64,000 nt of DNA from Orbilia blumenaviensis (taxonomy: Eukaryota > Ascomycota > Orbiliomycetes > Orbiliales > Orbiliaceae), in the NCBI GenBank assembly GCA_036872755.1, contig JAVHNS010000008.1, positions 744,001-808,000 on the forward strand, given 5' to 3'. Shown piece after piece: positions 9,819 to 22,516 of the stretch (positions are counted from its first letter, which is position 1; every line of letters starts with the position of its first letter). Both the position numbers and the translations under genes were made by a program. The notes under the pieces are model-generated. The model saw only the letters and a list, made by a program, of their open reading frames with translations, was not told where the DNA came from and searched no databases.

Positions 9819-11877
9819 TTACCGTTTGAGGTCAGAAGTGGGATCAGATCCGAGATTCCTCCGTGATGCAGAGGAACTGGCCTTCTCGTTCACTTCCTCC
9901 GAGCTCCGGTGCTCACCTTCAGGGCCGCCGAATTCTTCTTCGCTTTCCCGTTCGATTGTAGCTTGCCAGTGTTGTGGTAAGCAAACGCATACAAGCTAGA
10001 TTATATGTTAGCATAACTTCCATAGCAGGGTTGCGAACTGTACTCACGGGGAAAGCTTTAACGTCTGCGCCTATTGTGGGGTCGTTAAGCTCCGGGTCTG
10101 TCTGAGCAGAAAGGCCACTGTCCCGCTGCGGTCTCCTCTGAACATAATCCTCTGCCCGGCCATTAATTCGGACACCAGTGGCCCAACCATCATCCCAGAT
10201 ACCCAGTACCCGAAGCATATCCCCCCTCTCCAACTCAAACTCGTCCTTAGCACGTGGAGCGTATGCCCAAAGGGTTGCTACATCGTCGCCGGGCTTGATA
10301 TTGTCAGTTGAATAGTAGTCCTGAACACAACTGTTAGAAAACGCATGAAAAGGTCAAATGGTTTGAGAATATATACCTTAAATGCTGGCAACTGTTCTGA
10401 TTGCGAGCTGCCATTATACATCGGTGAGGAAATACCACCTCGAGCATCCGACATTGGCGAGTTCATAGTATCAAGCATAGACCCACTGGACACAGAGACA
10501 GTCCTAGCGCCCCTAGGTGGTGGAACCAGCGACTTCTCTCCATAGGGGGCAGGCGACGATGAACTATACCGTCCACGCCCACTACGTGGTCCCCTGGTGG
10601 AAGGAGTAGCGCCAGTCTCACTGGATGTATTGTTGTTCTCCAGGGCAGACATTCTAGCAATCCTGGTGCTAGGAAGTGCCTCATAGCCCTCGCTTCGGCC
10701 ACCCTGTTGGTATACCATCTGACCCTGCTCCAAAGTTCGTCGACGAGGCGATTGTTGATTAAAGATCGAGCCTTCCTTATTATTATTATCACCCTTCTTC
10801 TTTCTCCGGACCAAGCAGAGGGCGAGCAACGCAATCAAGGCGACGACTGCGATAGAACCAATTGCAATACCAGCAATAGCACCACCTGATAGCTGGTTGC
10901 TATTTCCAGACCCAGATCCAGCGCCACCTGTTGGGGTCGCAGTTACAGTCGTAGTGAACAGAGGAGGCAGTGATGTCGTCGGGGGGAGTCGGACGCCATC
11001 ACACTCGCTAAGGTCGACATTGTAGCAGCAAGTATCTGTCGCATTAGGAGAGCTTGAGCCACAATACGAACACAGTCCAGGAAGGTTGTTACTATTTGAT
11101 GTTAGTAAATGTGATCATATATTGGACATTTTATATGGTCGGGTGTGCCACATACTTGTAGCCACAGTTGGCGCTCTCGTTTTCAATGGCTGATATACAT
11201 CTCCCACTAAGAGAATCGGCAGGCAATGCACAGATCGTGAAGTCGGAGCGAATTTGATCAATCCTGTCGGACCGTGTCGAATTACAAGTCAGGGGATCAG
11301 AAGCAATAATATGTTCGCTAGTAGCGAATTGTGCCTATTGAAGTCTTAGCCTTGTATTATCTTGGTTGATCCCGTCACATTTTAACTTACGCAGCTGTCG
11401 GCACAGAGAACAACCGGGCTGTTTTCCGATCTACACAATCCCTGAGCTTCCTGAACCATACGGTTGCAAAGATAACTGGTCGTAAATCGGGCATACGTGT
11501 CCGACGTATCCGATAGATTGAGTCCGGTGCAGCCGAGAAGATCCTGGTATTTTGTCTGTACATATTGGTCGGTTATGTATGTAGCAAACTTGGTGTCGAA
11601 ATCCTGGGCGTTGGAGACGAAGGCTAGGAATGGGCTATTTTACATTCTGTCAGCTCCCGTGTACGATCATCCACATGCACACTCTGTTACCCCTTGGTAC
11701 ATGTGAGCAGCTTTAACAATTGTTTCCCCAAACTTACAAATTCCCCGCACTATCGGTAGATACCGACGAGCCATTGAAGGCCGGGCAGAGGCGAGAGCCG
11801 GAAAGCGAGATGCATGCTGCAGATGTCGATGCTGCACCGAAAATGGCCACAACGGCCAGTCGAAGAGCCGTGGGCAT
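9819..11877 (-). CDS. Membrane-anchored SH3-domain protein with cysteine-rich ectodomain
   Basis: Six exons (minus strand): 11738-11877, 11391-11634, 11156-11334, 10377-11091, 10048-10320 and 9819-9995. All splice GT-AG and stay in frame, giving 575 residues. The start MPTALRLAVVAIFGAAST is a signal peptide. The ectodomain is cysteine-rich (CISLSGSRLCPAF, PFLAFVSNAQDFDTKF, YQDLLGC, LCADSC, LCSYCG, TCCYNVD). A Thr/Gly/Ser-rich stalk leads to one membrane helix at about 257-281 (AIAGIAIGSIAVVALIALLA) with a basic RRKKKG stop. The cytoplasmic part is Ser/Arg-rich. An SH3 domain follows at about 435-500 (ATLWAYAPRAKDEFELERGD, then LGIWDDGWATG), and a conserved tail begins KAFPLVCVCLP. The layout suggests a plasma-membrane or cell-wall sensor/scaffold that recruits proline-rich partners. 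It belongs to a filamentous-fungal SH3 family whose function I cannot name. Confidence 0.9.
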
Positions 11878-14570
11878 ACTATCCAGAAACTCCGACTTGA
11901 ATAGGTAATAAAAATCTCACAGTAAAAAAACGGAAGAAAGAAAACCCCGACGGTAAAAAAAGGGTGAACTATCGGTATCAAATAGGTTTACGAAGTAGCC
12001 TAGAGTCTATCACCGCCTTAAAATAGCGATTATAGCGGTTGTAGACAGCGGACGAAAGCGGCTAGTCGGACAAAGAATAAGCGTCGGTAAGTTAAACGAT
12101 CGTAAGAAGCCAAACAAGGAGGTTGGCGTGTTAATGGCGAAAAAATGTCGTCAAAGTACCAGCGAAAGAAGCATCGAAAAACACAAAGAAAATCAAAAAG
12201 AACGGCTTGCTGGTATTTTGGAAAGATGTGTCGTTCCGGGTGAAGCTGAAAGGAGTCGAGTATGATATCCGAATCGAAAATTCAAACAGCCTGGTCGGTC
12301 GAAGGGGAGGAGAGGTTACGAGGCTACGAAGTGGTTGGAAAACTGGGAAGGAATGGTTGACGTTGTCGATGGGAATTGGCAGCGTGTTGAGACATGCGAG
12401 CTGGTGGCCCTGGTGATCGATCCGTCGCCAGAAGGAAGCCTTGCTGGTTAACCGCCCTTTTCCAGGTGTCCCAAGTACAGTTTTCCGGTCCGGTCCGTCT
12501 ATCTGTTATCTTCTCTTCTCTTTTTGTTATTTGTCGTCTTCTTCTTTTTTTTCGTCCCGTAAACTAACTCCCTTCGCACTCTCCAGAAAGAATACGAACA
12601 CAGTCGATGGTCAGAAAAAAAGAAGGAGAGGGAAAGAGGATGAGGTGGTGGGACGGAAGGAGATGATGGGGGGAAACCCGAATCGAATCGAGTGCAGCAA
12701 CAACAAGCACTCAGCCTCTCTCTCAGTCAGTCACTAACTCACTCACTCACTCACGCTCCCTCTTTCACTTCACTGGCTGGCTGGCTTGCAAGCACTAGGT
12801 ATGCAATAAGCACGGGAATAATGCTGCAGCACTCGCTCGCTCTCCTCTCTACCTGTTCCCGGTCGCTTCTGCTCCTCGGATCCCGTTCCGGTCTCAGGGC
12901 TCCCTCCTTCCTTCTTGAGATTTAAAGGGCGAAGGAAATTCACCTATCGATATCGCCGTGCCGGAATTCGATTAAGGGCTTTCTTTCTTTCAGCAACAGC
13001 GCCCGTTGGTGACGTGACGGTGCAGTGAAAGTATGGATAAATACCCCAAATCCAAAATCCAATTGCCAAAAAGTCGATGACCCCTTTTGATTGGAGCTTG
13101 TCCCTAAGAAAGAAGAAAGGAAAATAATCTCGCAGCCTTTTCTCAACCGCGAGGGTATTTTTGATTTCTTGGGAGAAGTGGGTGGGACTCGAGGCTCCAT
13201 CGTCCGGGGTTATTACTATTTGTTCATGGGGAATACTATTGAACAAGCACTTTTCAATAACGGCCGCCGCGCCAGATGTCACCGCGTTCAAGGGCCCAGC
13301 CAGAAGAGACCGGTCAGTTTCTAAGTTCTCAAGGAAATCCCTGCCGGACTTCTTTGCTTTACGTGCCGTCCGTCTCCCTTTTTTCCCCTTTTACCGATTG
13401 TGCCTGGATGACGGTTGAACTTTTTCTGATTCGACAGAACCGTGGATTCAAAGAAATTGATTGCTGGTTTCGAATTGTCCCACCAGTTCAGATGTCCAAT
13501 TTATCTTTGTCATGGTTGTGCGCTTCAGAGAGATTAACTGCGCTTCAATTGACTGATACACGACAAAAAATTCGTTATTCCTCGACTGTTTATCTCATAT
13601 CATTCGTCTCATCTTTTTTTTCCTTTCCACCCAGCTCACATTTTTAGTTTCAGCAATAACAAAAAAAAAACTTAATCGTTTAGAAACGCGCGCGGGATTG
13701 CCTTGCCAAACCGCAAGGCCAGGCCCGGTTTAGCTACACCAAAATGCTGTGATGCCATGGGGCTGCCGAAATGAAAGGAACGTGCGAGCTTTGGCTATCT
13801 TGCCCCATACAGCATAGCCTCCCTCACACACGGACAAAAAATCCGTTGGATTTCTCAAGCCAAAAAAAGTTCTTTTCTTTTCTTTTCAGGAAGAAGATAC
13901 GAACTGCCGCATGGATTCTCCCGAACGAAGGAGATCGCCAGCGGACGGTTTTTCTGTCAGGGGCGGGGGGGAGATGAAATCACTGTCTTTTTCTGTCGAT
14001 ATCATGCAGTCGACAAATCATGGTGGGATGTGGCGCTTGTCACGTCAAATGAATATTTTTAAATTTTTTCTTGGTGAGGCTGTTTAAACTATGTAAGTAC
14101 GCCACGAAATGTTCGCGACCTGGGAATGAACAACAGATCCAGATCTTTACGGGCCGTGTTGGAAATTATCTTGCCTTCAATCGCGGAGGATAATTTTATT
14201 ATTTATTACCTCACCATTGTATCTGAAGCTGCAGTTGGAATTCTAAAAACACTACCGTTTGCAGCTGCATTGCATTGTTATTTCGGAGAATGCAGTGTTG
14301 GAAGTCCCGGACAGAGAGATACCGAAAAACCGCAAAAAACTAGTGATAGAAGTGGGCCAAGCGGCCGGTATGTAACTCTTCCCTCCTGTCAATCGCTATA
14401 CGCTAGCGTCCTCGTCATCTGGCCCCCCCTCGTGGATCCGTGATCAACGAGATTAAACGTTTAAAAAACCCATGCTACACCCGTTTCTTGACTGTTTGTA
14501 TCTCGGAATCATATCCGAGAATGACTGCGATCTTCAAATCAAACATTCATGGCGGGCCGCATGTGTGTGC

Positions 14571-14589
14571 GTGTGTGTGTGTGTGTGTG
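14571..14589. repeat. (GT)n microsatellite
   Basis: Uninterrupted GT dinucleotide run inside a slightly longer GTGTGC-rich stretch. Confidence 0.9.
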
Positions 14590-17500
14590 CCCCGTGAGAT
14601 GCGGCACGGTGTTGACGCGCACCAGCCACGAGGTACACGGTTGCACAACTGCCGTCGCCGTGGCATGTCGTGGCACTCTTTCTATCGCTCACAATCTTGG
14701 GATGATGCATGGTGGCATCCGGAACCTCAAGCTTTTGCTCGGCGCAACTCAGCCATCAGCCTTGCCTTGATGGTCCCATCAACGCGGCATAATTGACAAA
14801 AACCGTAGAAGGTAAATACCTAGGTATATAGAGCGGTGTAATCGAACTAGTCTATACGACGCTTCGTTAGCAAGGTGTAATCGAACATTAGTAGTATTTT
14901 AGTTTAGTCCCGGTCGTATTTCATTAAAGTTCTGATCTATCCCTGGTTCCAACAAGACCAATCTATCCTTACAGTTCGTATACCGTACCCAGCCAACCGA
15001 AGGAACAACACGGCCGCATCAAGAAGTCCCACAGCCAGCAACCAATTTGTTGCAAACTGTTCGAACTTTGTGTTGCGGACTAGCAGAACATTTGCTCTGA
15101 AGTCCATTAGTAGTCTTGATCATGACACGACCTACAGAATCTATACACGATTCAAAGCACCCCAACCGCAGATAAAATCTTCATATTGACTATATCCCTA
15201 TTATTATCTCATACCCAGATCATATTCTAAACCTAAAGCCTCATACAACTCCATCCCCACGCATCGTGATCAACAATTTTTAACAGCAGAAAAACAACAA
15301 GCAGTTCAACGGCCGACGTCGAATGTAACTTAAGTATTCAAATACATGTTCAAGCTTTCTGCCATTCGCCAATCTGACTCAAACCCCCCATGAAAATGTA
15401 TTCAAAGCACTGACCAAACCCACTCCTCGGTAGCCATCTACGCTAGACACCAAACAAATAAACCAACTAAACTCGATGCGTATGGTTGAACACAAAACGC
15501 TAGCAGGCTAGCCTAGCAAACGCAATGCGGCCAACGGCGTCTAGGGTAGAAACTAGACATTGGGACGTATCCATACTTCTTTTCAAAAAAAGAAAATAAG
15601 GGACGGGAGGTATGTTCGGGATGTTGGCGTAATAGCGTGTCTAAGAGGGGAGGGAAAAAAAATCTTTAAAAACCCTTTTTAAAAAGATTGGTGTTAGATC
15701 TCAGGCTTTTTGCTAGAAACAAAAAATGGAGTGTATGTGTGTGCGTCCGTATCGGTTCGGATAGCCACATTGGTTTAAATCGAGTGATGCGGGAGGGGAA
15801 AGAACCCATCTGGGTATTCATGTAGGTAGTCTGTCGACGTAAGTACATATACCTAAGGAGATAGGCAGCGCTCTTAGCCAGACTTACTTAAATTACGGAA
15901 AGACTAGAAATCCATCCGGCAAGTAGCCTGATCCTTCAAAGCGTCCATGTGCTCGACCGCTAGGCAGCTACCATTGTATAAAACCCAATCGCAGTCGAGA
16001 AGTGCATGGCCACGGTCCGTGATCGATCTTAATGACCTTCTCCGGACAGATAAATTTACCCCTAAGTCAATACAGGCATTGGTTATCAAGGGTACATACA
16101 TCTACCAAGCTATCCTATAGAAAATATTGTTATCTTCACGTGTGTATACGCTTCCATATTTCATCCGAAATTCTACTTCATTGCATGCGATCCTTCCAAC
16201 ATAGATAGCTGTATCTTAAGTTATATCGTGTTGCATCATAACAAAGATGGTTCTACAATCGTGAAAGTCGGGAAAGGGCCTAGCAATAACACTATTTCAA
16301 AAATCTTATCACGTGCGAAACGATACTTTTTTTTAACCTACAGACAAGATAACTTGAAGGAACCTCCGCGGAGAACCATCTCTCATAAAAACTACACTGA
16401 TAAAATAGTAGAAGCCTAAAGCGCTCGAGCGCTCGTGAACACAGCTGTGTAAGCTCACCCACGCCAATAATGCAATATACTCAGCTCTATAATGTCCGTC
16501 TTGCGAGGTATCGATGTTATAACCTGTGGCTGGCCATGGATGCAAGCTTCGCCCTCTCTCTCCACAGAACGAACTCGTATACTAGTATACTATACTAGAT
16601 ACTACATGTATCATTACACCTTAGATACCCTCATTACCATTTATCGACGAATCAACCCAATCCAAACAAAAAAAAAAAAAAAAAGTCAGTTGACCATCAC
16701 CTCATCAAAGGAAAAAAAAACTTGCGAATACCCAAAATCCAAACCTACAATCTTTTATATTCCCTCCACCTGTATTCGCCAACCAACCAAATCTACCCAA
16801 CCCTGGATATATATCGACTACACCCCCTCCATCGGTGCACCCGAGCCTCCATAATATTAATATTAATATTCTTTCAAGATCTTTCGTCTTCCAGAACATC
16901 ACCACCCCGCGCGCGCGGCCATAACTTCCAAATACGGCGCGATCAGGGCACCGGATGCATCTACATCAAACCATAAACCCCCCAAAAAAGAAGCCTTCAA
17001 TATTAACTACTGCGTATACTACCAGGGAAAAATTCAGGCGTGCATAATAACCCCCCTTCCCGTCACAATACACGTCGACATTTAAGCGGGAACACCAATC
17101 GAACGTATTATATAAAAGCAGCCATATTCGCACTTCGCGAAGGAAATATATAGCTTCTTAAACTACTTTCAGAAAAAAAACGCTTTTTATAATCAGGCAG
17201 AGGTGTCAAGCCCACAAAATTTAGATGATTACTGATCGTTGACGTTGTCAGTTCGGATGGTTCGAGTAGCTGAAACCCACGCTAAAGTGTGGCCCCAGCG
17301 CCAGGGTGCCTTTTTAACCGCTTGGCGCAGCAGGTGGCAGGACGATACTGTCACACAAAGCATAACAGAAAAAAGTTGGGATGGTAGTTAATATATTAAC
17401 TACATAGTTTAATTAGCCTATTTTTTTTGATTGGAGACTAACTAGTTTGTTTTGTACAAAAGGGCATTGGAGCCGACGGTAAGGGTTTTGCTTAGCAAAT

Positions 17501-17631
17501 TACCCTGGTTATACCGTCTTTGGATCATGACGATAGTGGATTGGTTTGCGGAATCGATTTCGATATTCGCTAGACCTTGTAGCTTATGATTGCGCAGCCC
17601 CTAGGCGTCCCCATGCTTATGCTGTTTTTGT

Positions 17632-17636
<5 letters not shown>

Positions 17637-17667
<31 letters not shown>
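17637..17667. repeat. (CT)n microsatellite
   Basis: About 15 uninterrupted CT units. Confidence 0.95.
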
Positions 17668-17672
<5 letters not shown>

Positions 17673-17869
17673 GATCTATAAACGCAAAAGTTTAGCTTAG
17701 TTTAAGGGTATTGGTTTTTTATGAGATGACGTTCTACGCCTTTGCCCATATGGCTATGTATTCCTGTTGAGCCGTCAGTAATCAATGACCCATCTCTTCC
17801 GGCTAAAATAAAACAAAAAAAAGCTTAACTAGCTAAAGCAAAAGGGATCTCAAAACTATGAGGTGAAGA

Positions 17870-17871
<2 letters not shown>

Positions 17872-17903
<32 letters not shown>
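17872..17903. repeat. Poly(T) run of 32
   Basis: Uninterrupted T-run in non-coding DNA, about 670 bp upstream of the secreted-protein gene. Confidence 0.9.
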
Positions 17904-17907
<4 letters not shown>

Positions 17908-18410
17908 AGCCACCCCCAAAGACGCGACTGACCTAGCCCAGCCAGCCGGGTGGATCCTAAGGATTTTATTGGCGGATTATATTACATAGTCATGGATGGA
18001 AAGCTATGGTTGGCTGGAAATGGATATATCCTTCTTCCGTTCCTCCTAAAAAAGAAAGGAAAAAAAGGTTATATTGAATGACTGACTAGTCAAGTGCTTA
18101 CGGCGTCTCCGACGCCTCAACCGGGGTGGGGGGGTGTATATTAGTCGTAACTGATAGAGTTTTAATCAAAAATCAAAAAGATCTATCTGAAGACGATGGT
18201 GTCGATTGTCTGAGCCTCATATCCCTGGACGGACTGGAGATGTTGGGATGTATGTATGCATGGGGATTGCTTTATCGTAAGATTTTCTACGGGTCCCTGA
18301 CAGTGGATGAACATGGTCTTGCTGCTTTTGATACCGTTGAATATGTCTTAACCACTACGCTTCGAGGGCGCCCTAGGTATGTACTATATACGTTTCATGA
18401 CCTCTTGGAA

Positions 18411-18420
18411 ATATAAATAC
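18411..18420 (+). promoter_or_regulatory. Putative TATA element of the secreted-protein gene
   Basis: ATATAAATAC lies 150 bp upstream of the start codon at 18571. It is followed by about 100 bp of CT-rich leader (CTCCCTCTC, TCATCTCTCTCT), an arrangement typical of strongly expressed fungal genes. It is inferred from sequence alone. Confidence 0.5.
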
Positions 18421-18570
18421 CCACCATATACTCCCTCTCAGATAGACTTCTTTCTTCATCAGCTCACAGTATCTCTTCATCTCTCTCTATATCTCAAGCT
18501 ACAATTCACTCCTTCTCTAATCATAATACCATAAGATATATATATATATATATATAAATCTCCAAAAAAA

Positions 18571-19597
18571 ATGAAGTGGAACAACCTCCTCTCCCTCGCC
18601 TTCTGCGCGACAGGCGCCATCTCCGCCGCCACGCCCGCGCCGGCAAAGTATCAGCCCGAGATACGGGCTCCTGGGAATGCGTACGTTATCTCTCTCTCTC
18701 TCTCTCTTTCTTTTGTATACATATGTATATATATTACCTGTTCTGTTGGGAAATATTTGTCTAATATTGCTTTTACATATATACGAACAGTACGACCGTC
18801 ACATCCGGCAACGCAGCCTTCGAAGCCTGCGAACTCGCCGAGAACTGCGAGATCTATAACGATCCAAAGCATGGCAAAATCGTATGTCCATATACACCCC
18901 ACCCACTAACCACGTATAAAAATTAATTTTTTTATAGATCCGCTTCAAACCCGGCATGGACCCCAACAGCACCTGGTACCACACCCACCTCTCCCACCAG
19001 CACTCCAAACGCGACACTCCATACACCTACTCCATCGTCAACATCGGCGAAAACCGTATAAACTACGGCACCGAAAACCCCTACAACGTAGTCTGGGTAA
19101 TGTGGGACGCCTGCCAAGCCACCGGTTGCGGCAACAGTTACATCTACAAACCCACCCGTCGCGTAGCACCCGTAACCGCGAACGGATACTGGGGTACAGA
19201 AGAACACTGGTACAGTATGATCGTAAACTCCCGTGGGTCCTATAGCACCTGGGCGCAGAGGAATGATATGATACAAGCGGTTTTACAGGCGGTGCAGGTT
19301 GGTCAGGAGTGGAAGGAGGTTAGTTGGAAGAGTTATCAGTATAATGGGCAGAATAGTTATGTTTCGGGGAGTGGGAGTATTTGGGAGGGGACGCAGTCGG
19401 ATTATTTTCAGGTTACGTTGTTTAGTGGGAGGGGGGGTTATATGATGGCTACTTTGGCGGTTACGGTTGGGTCGGATTATTCGACGCCGGCGAGGGCGGG
19501 GTGTGCGCTTATTGCGAGTATTTTGAGTCAGATTGCTGGGAGGGTTAGTAGTGTTTTGTCGGGGGCGATTGATGTGGCTTCGAATTTGATTTGTTAG
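18571..19597 (+). CDS. Secreted protein with dibasic (Kex2-like) site, family unknown
   Basis: Exons 18571-18680, 18791-18881 and 18938-19597 (donors GTACGT and GTATGT; acceptors ACAG and ATAG), giving 286 residues. MKWNNLLSLAFCATGAISAA is a signal peptide. The next stretch, to HSKR at residues 89-92, looks like a pro-region with a Kex2-type KR site. The remainder, about 194 residues, would be the mature chain. Cysteines outside the signal are at 50, 56, 126, 131, 256 and 286: two before KR and four after, so disulfides within the mature part are possible. Aromatic-rich blocks include NVVWVMWDACQATGCG and ANGYWGTEEHWYSMIVNSRG. The C-terminus (ALIASILSQIAGRVSSVLSG) is amphipathic. I recognise no family; an extracellular effector or processed secreted peptide precursor is possible but unproven. 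Exon 3 switches from C-ending to G/T-ending codons near 19260. Confidence 0.85.
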
Positions 19598-21483
19598 ATA
19601 GCTGTATGTATAATTAAGTTTGGGGGGTAGTGGTGGTGGTTGAGGCGGGTTTATAAAATGAGATGTAGTTAGTGGTTTTTGAATAGATATTTGCTATATA
19701 TTACAATCAAAAACTCCAATTACATATAAAAATACCAGTATTTGTCCCAGACGCCAGTCGCCCACAAATGTAAAAACTACAAAAAATACAACAGGAGATC
19801 TAATCATCTTCTGACAATTCCCTAGCCCCATCAATAATTCCATAAAAAAAAAAAAAAAAAAAAAAAACACAAATCGAGGTTTACAATAACACACATCACA
19901 GCCACAGCCCACACCAAACATCAAAAAACCCACCCAGCATCACTTCACACACACGGCATAAAATGCGCCGCGGCGGCAGAAAGAGCACACACCGGCAGTG
20001 GCTTATCCCCACCATACACATATATATGCATTGTATATTCCCAATCCGCAATATCAAATGCGGCAAACCCACAAACCGGTGACCCCCCCAGGTCCAGGCA
20101 CAACAAATCTACCCACGGAACCACCCCGTCCCGGAGCCTCTTCCCCTTCTCTCCCCGGGAAGCCACTCGAGCTCATAACAAAAACCATACACTGCATCAC
20201 ACACATTACATTACATGCATATAGTTCAAAAATCACCCGATCGATCCGATCCGTGGCATACCACCCTCCTCTCTCTCCTTCTTCATAAACCCTACTTCTA
20301 ACCATGGATAAAGAGGGCTAGCGAGAGAGAGAGAGAGGAGGAGAAGGATCCACGGCTAAGAAAAATGTAAGGTAAGCTAAGGCAAGGTGATTTAATTGAC
20401 CAATAGCAAGACGACAGACAACTTACCGACTTCAAGATACCAGTTACCCCGCATATCAAAAATACGCTAATTAATTAATTATTATTCAATAGTACTATAA
20501 GTATTTTTAGGTTATTATCTTGGTAATGGGGAGTGTTTGATTGGGTATATTACTATCATATACTTTAACTTAACATAAGGAAAAGTATATAAATATAAAC
20601 ATAAACCACCAAACCACTTGTAGCCACGAATCAATCTCCCACTTGAAAAACCCCATGGCACATACACACACGCCTCCATCGAATCTGTGATCACATGCAA
20701 GCACATACACCCCGAGTTACTACCCGTTCTAAAAAAACTATGGCTTATTTGGTAGTAGTGAGCTTTTTCCGTTGTTGGAAGTTAAACTAGTTTGGTGGTG
20801 GTTGTTTTTTTTTTTGGCTGCATGTTACCTTTTTCGTGGACCCCACTGGACCACGTCGACGTGCAGTGCGTGCAGTGCGTGCGGTGTGTGCTTTTTTGTA
20901 TGTCTTTTTTTTTTGCTGCATGCGAGAGATGTTCGGGTGTGATTGAGTGATTGATTGCGTTGTGGCATGGCATGGCATGGGGCGGTGGTTCACGTAGCAT
21001 GGCGTAGCGTAGGATTCTGTTCTATAAGGCGAAAGTTGGTTAGACTAGGTAATGATGCTGAAGAAAAAAAGAGGGGAAGGAAGGAAGGAAGGGGGGGATT
21101 AGTCATCCCCCCTCCTGCCCTCCTCTCCACTTCCTCCGAAGAGCTCCATTCGTTATACTGTACAAGCAAAGTTGTGGTCAACAGCGTCTGGGACCGAGAC
21201 TACTGTACAAGTAAATTCAATGAACTGATGAAATGATAACCTCAACACATTTTATCTTTTTCTTAAATAAAACAAAAAAAGGGTGGTGGTGTGGTATTTC
21301 CCAAACAGGAAATCAACCCGCTTTTAGCGATCCGCCGCAAGCTGCCGTTAAGCTTTCCGCGACGGTTTTCTAAAAAAACTTTTTTTTTCTTTTAAAGATC
21401 GTTCTTTTAAGCTACCATCCATCAATCCATCATCGCCATATCCAAACCATAAGACAACGACGACAGCAGCAGCAGTAGCAGCG
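19598..21483. other. Intergenic region between secreted-protein gene and BCP1
   Basis: No gene is recognised. It has an A-run near 19844-19866, a short GA microsatellite near 20318-20336 and one copy of the 28-base dispersed repeat (21171-21198). The last about 100 bases should hold the BCP1 leader. Confidence 0.5.
21171..21198. repeat. 28-base dispersed repeat, copy 1
   Basis: Begins GTTGTGGTCAACAGCGTCTG and is identical over 28 bases to 33529-33556. It is bracketed by an 11-base direct repeat TACTGTACAAG at 21156-21166 and 21201-21211, which leaves a 34-base core. GGTC...GACC inside could pair as a short stem. Confidence 0.85.
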
Positions 21484-22516
21484 ATGGCCACCTCCACCTC
21501 CCCCAAAGACACCGACACAATAATGTCCCCCCCTCCCCCACCCCCACCACCAAAGAAACAAAAGAAATCCAAAAAACGCGCACAAACCTCAGAATCCTCC
21601 TCCTCAGAAAGCGACTCAGAAATAATCCCCATCGACTTCGAATTCTTCGACCCCCAACCCCAAGACTTCCACGGCATAAAAACCCTCCTCCGCCAACTCT
21701 TCGACGCCGACTCCCCTCTCCTAGACCTATCCTCTCTAACAGACACAATCATATCACAGTCCCTCCTGGGTACTACCGTAAAAGTCGATGGAAGGGATGG
21801 TGATCCGTTTTTTTTTCTGACGGTGCTGAATTTGAGACTTTGTGGGGAGGTGGAGGGGGTTAAGGGGTTGGTTGGGTATGTAAGGTCGGTTACGGAGTCG
21901 ACTGGTTTAGGGGGGGTTTTGGCGCCTTTGCTGAGTGGTGGTGATGAGGTGAATGTGGCGGTTGTGTTATCTGAGAGGTTGATAAATATGCCGGCTGATA
22001 TTTCGCCGCCGGCGTATAGGATGCTGTTGGAGGAGATACAGGCTGCTGTTGAAGATGTAACTTTTACCCCCCTCTCCTCCCCAAAAAACCCCCTCAAACT
22101 ATGCATTATAAAAAAACACTAATAACGATGATGATTTTTTTTTTTTTTTTTTAATAATTATATAGAACGAACCATACAACTTCACCCACTACCTCCTCCT
22201 CTCAAAATCCTACAAAGAAATCGAATCAACCCTACCCCCAACATCCCCCGAACTCCCCGCTCAAAAGCGTCTGAAACCAACCAAAAAATCAAAGAAGGAG
22301 AAAAAAAGGGAAGAAGGAAAGATATTCGACTTCCACCCCGAAGACGCAACTTTTCAAAAACACAGCATAGATGGAATGGTGTACGCTTACAAGAATGAGC
22401 CGCCGCCGGAGATGGCTGATTCCAAACGTGCGTTTCAGGAAGTCGGCGTGGTCGCGTGTGGGAGGGTGATGTTGATGAGTAAGGAGGGGTTCGAGAGGGC
22501 CGTCGGGGAGTTATAA
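21484..22516 (+). CDS. BCP1: BCP1/BCCIP-family nuclear protein
   Basis: Two exons, 21484-22056 and 22166-22516, joined GTAACT...TATAG in phase 0, giving 307 residues. In yeast Bcp1 is a nuclear protein that chaperones ribosomal protein Rpl23 and supports export of Mss4; animal BCCIP belongs to the same family. N-terminal residues are Pro-, Lys- and Ser/Glu-rich (a run of eight P, then KKQKKSKKRAQ), a likely nuclear signal. The core follows: IPIDFEFFDPQPQDFHGIK, LLRQLFDADSPLLDLSSL and TVKVDG. Exon 2 opens NEPYNFTHYLLLSKSYKEIE and ends GRVMLMSKEGFERAV, both diagnostic of the family. The length is near the family norm. Both exons run C-rich then G/T-rich. It is convergent with MDV1. An MSS4-type kinase lies 5 kb away, which may be coincidence. 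Confidence 0.93.

Larger units (their letters stand above)
11878..18570. other. 6.7-kb gene-poor region
   Basis: I find no gene with family similarity, no supported splice structure and no tRNA. Open frames are short and look random, often translating T- or GT-rich repeats. It contains simple repeats (14571-14589, 17637-17667, 17872-17903) and an A-run near 16671-16684. The left end is the presumed promoter of the SH3-protein gene, the right end that of the secreted-protein gene. Unannotated non-coding RNA cannot be excluded. Confidence 0.5.

Noticed and set aside
18126..18416. 96-codon frame upstream of the secreted protein
   Set aside because: Overlaps the presumed promoter, opens at a non-ATG codon and has no similarity or splice signals; probably chance.
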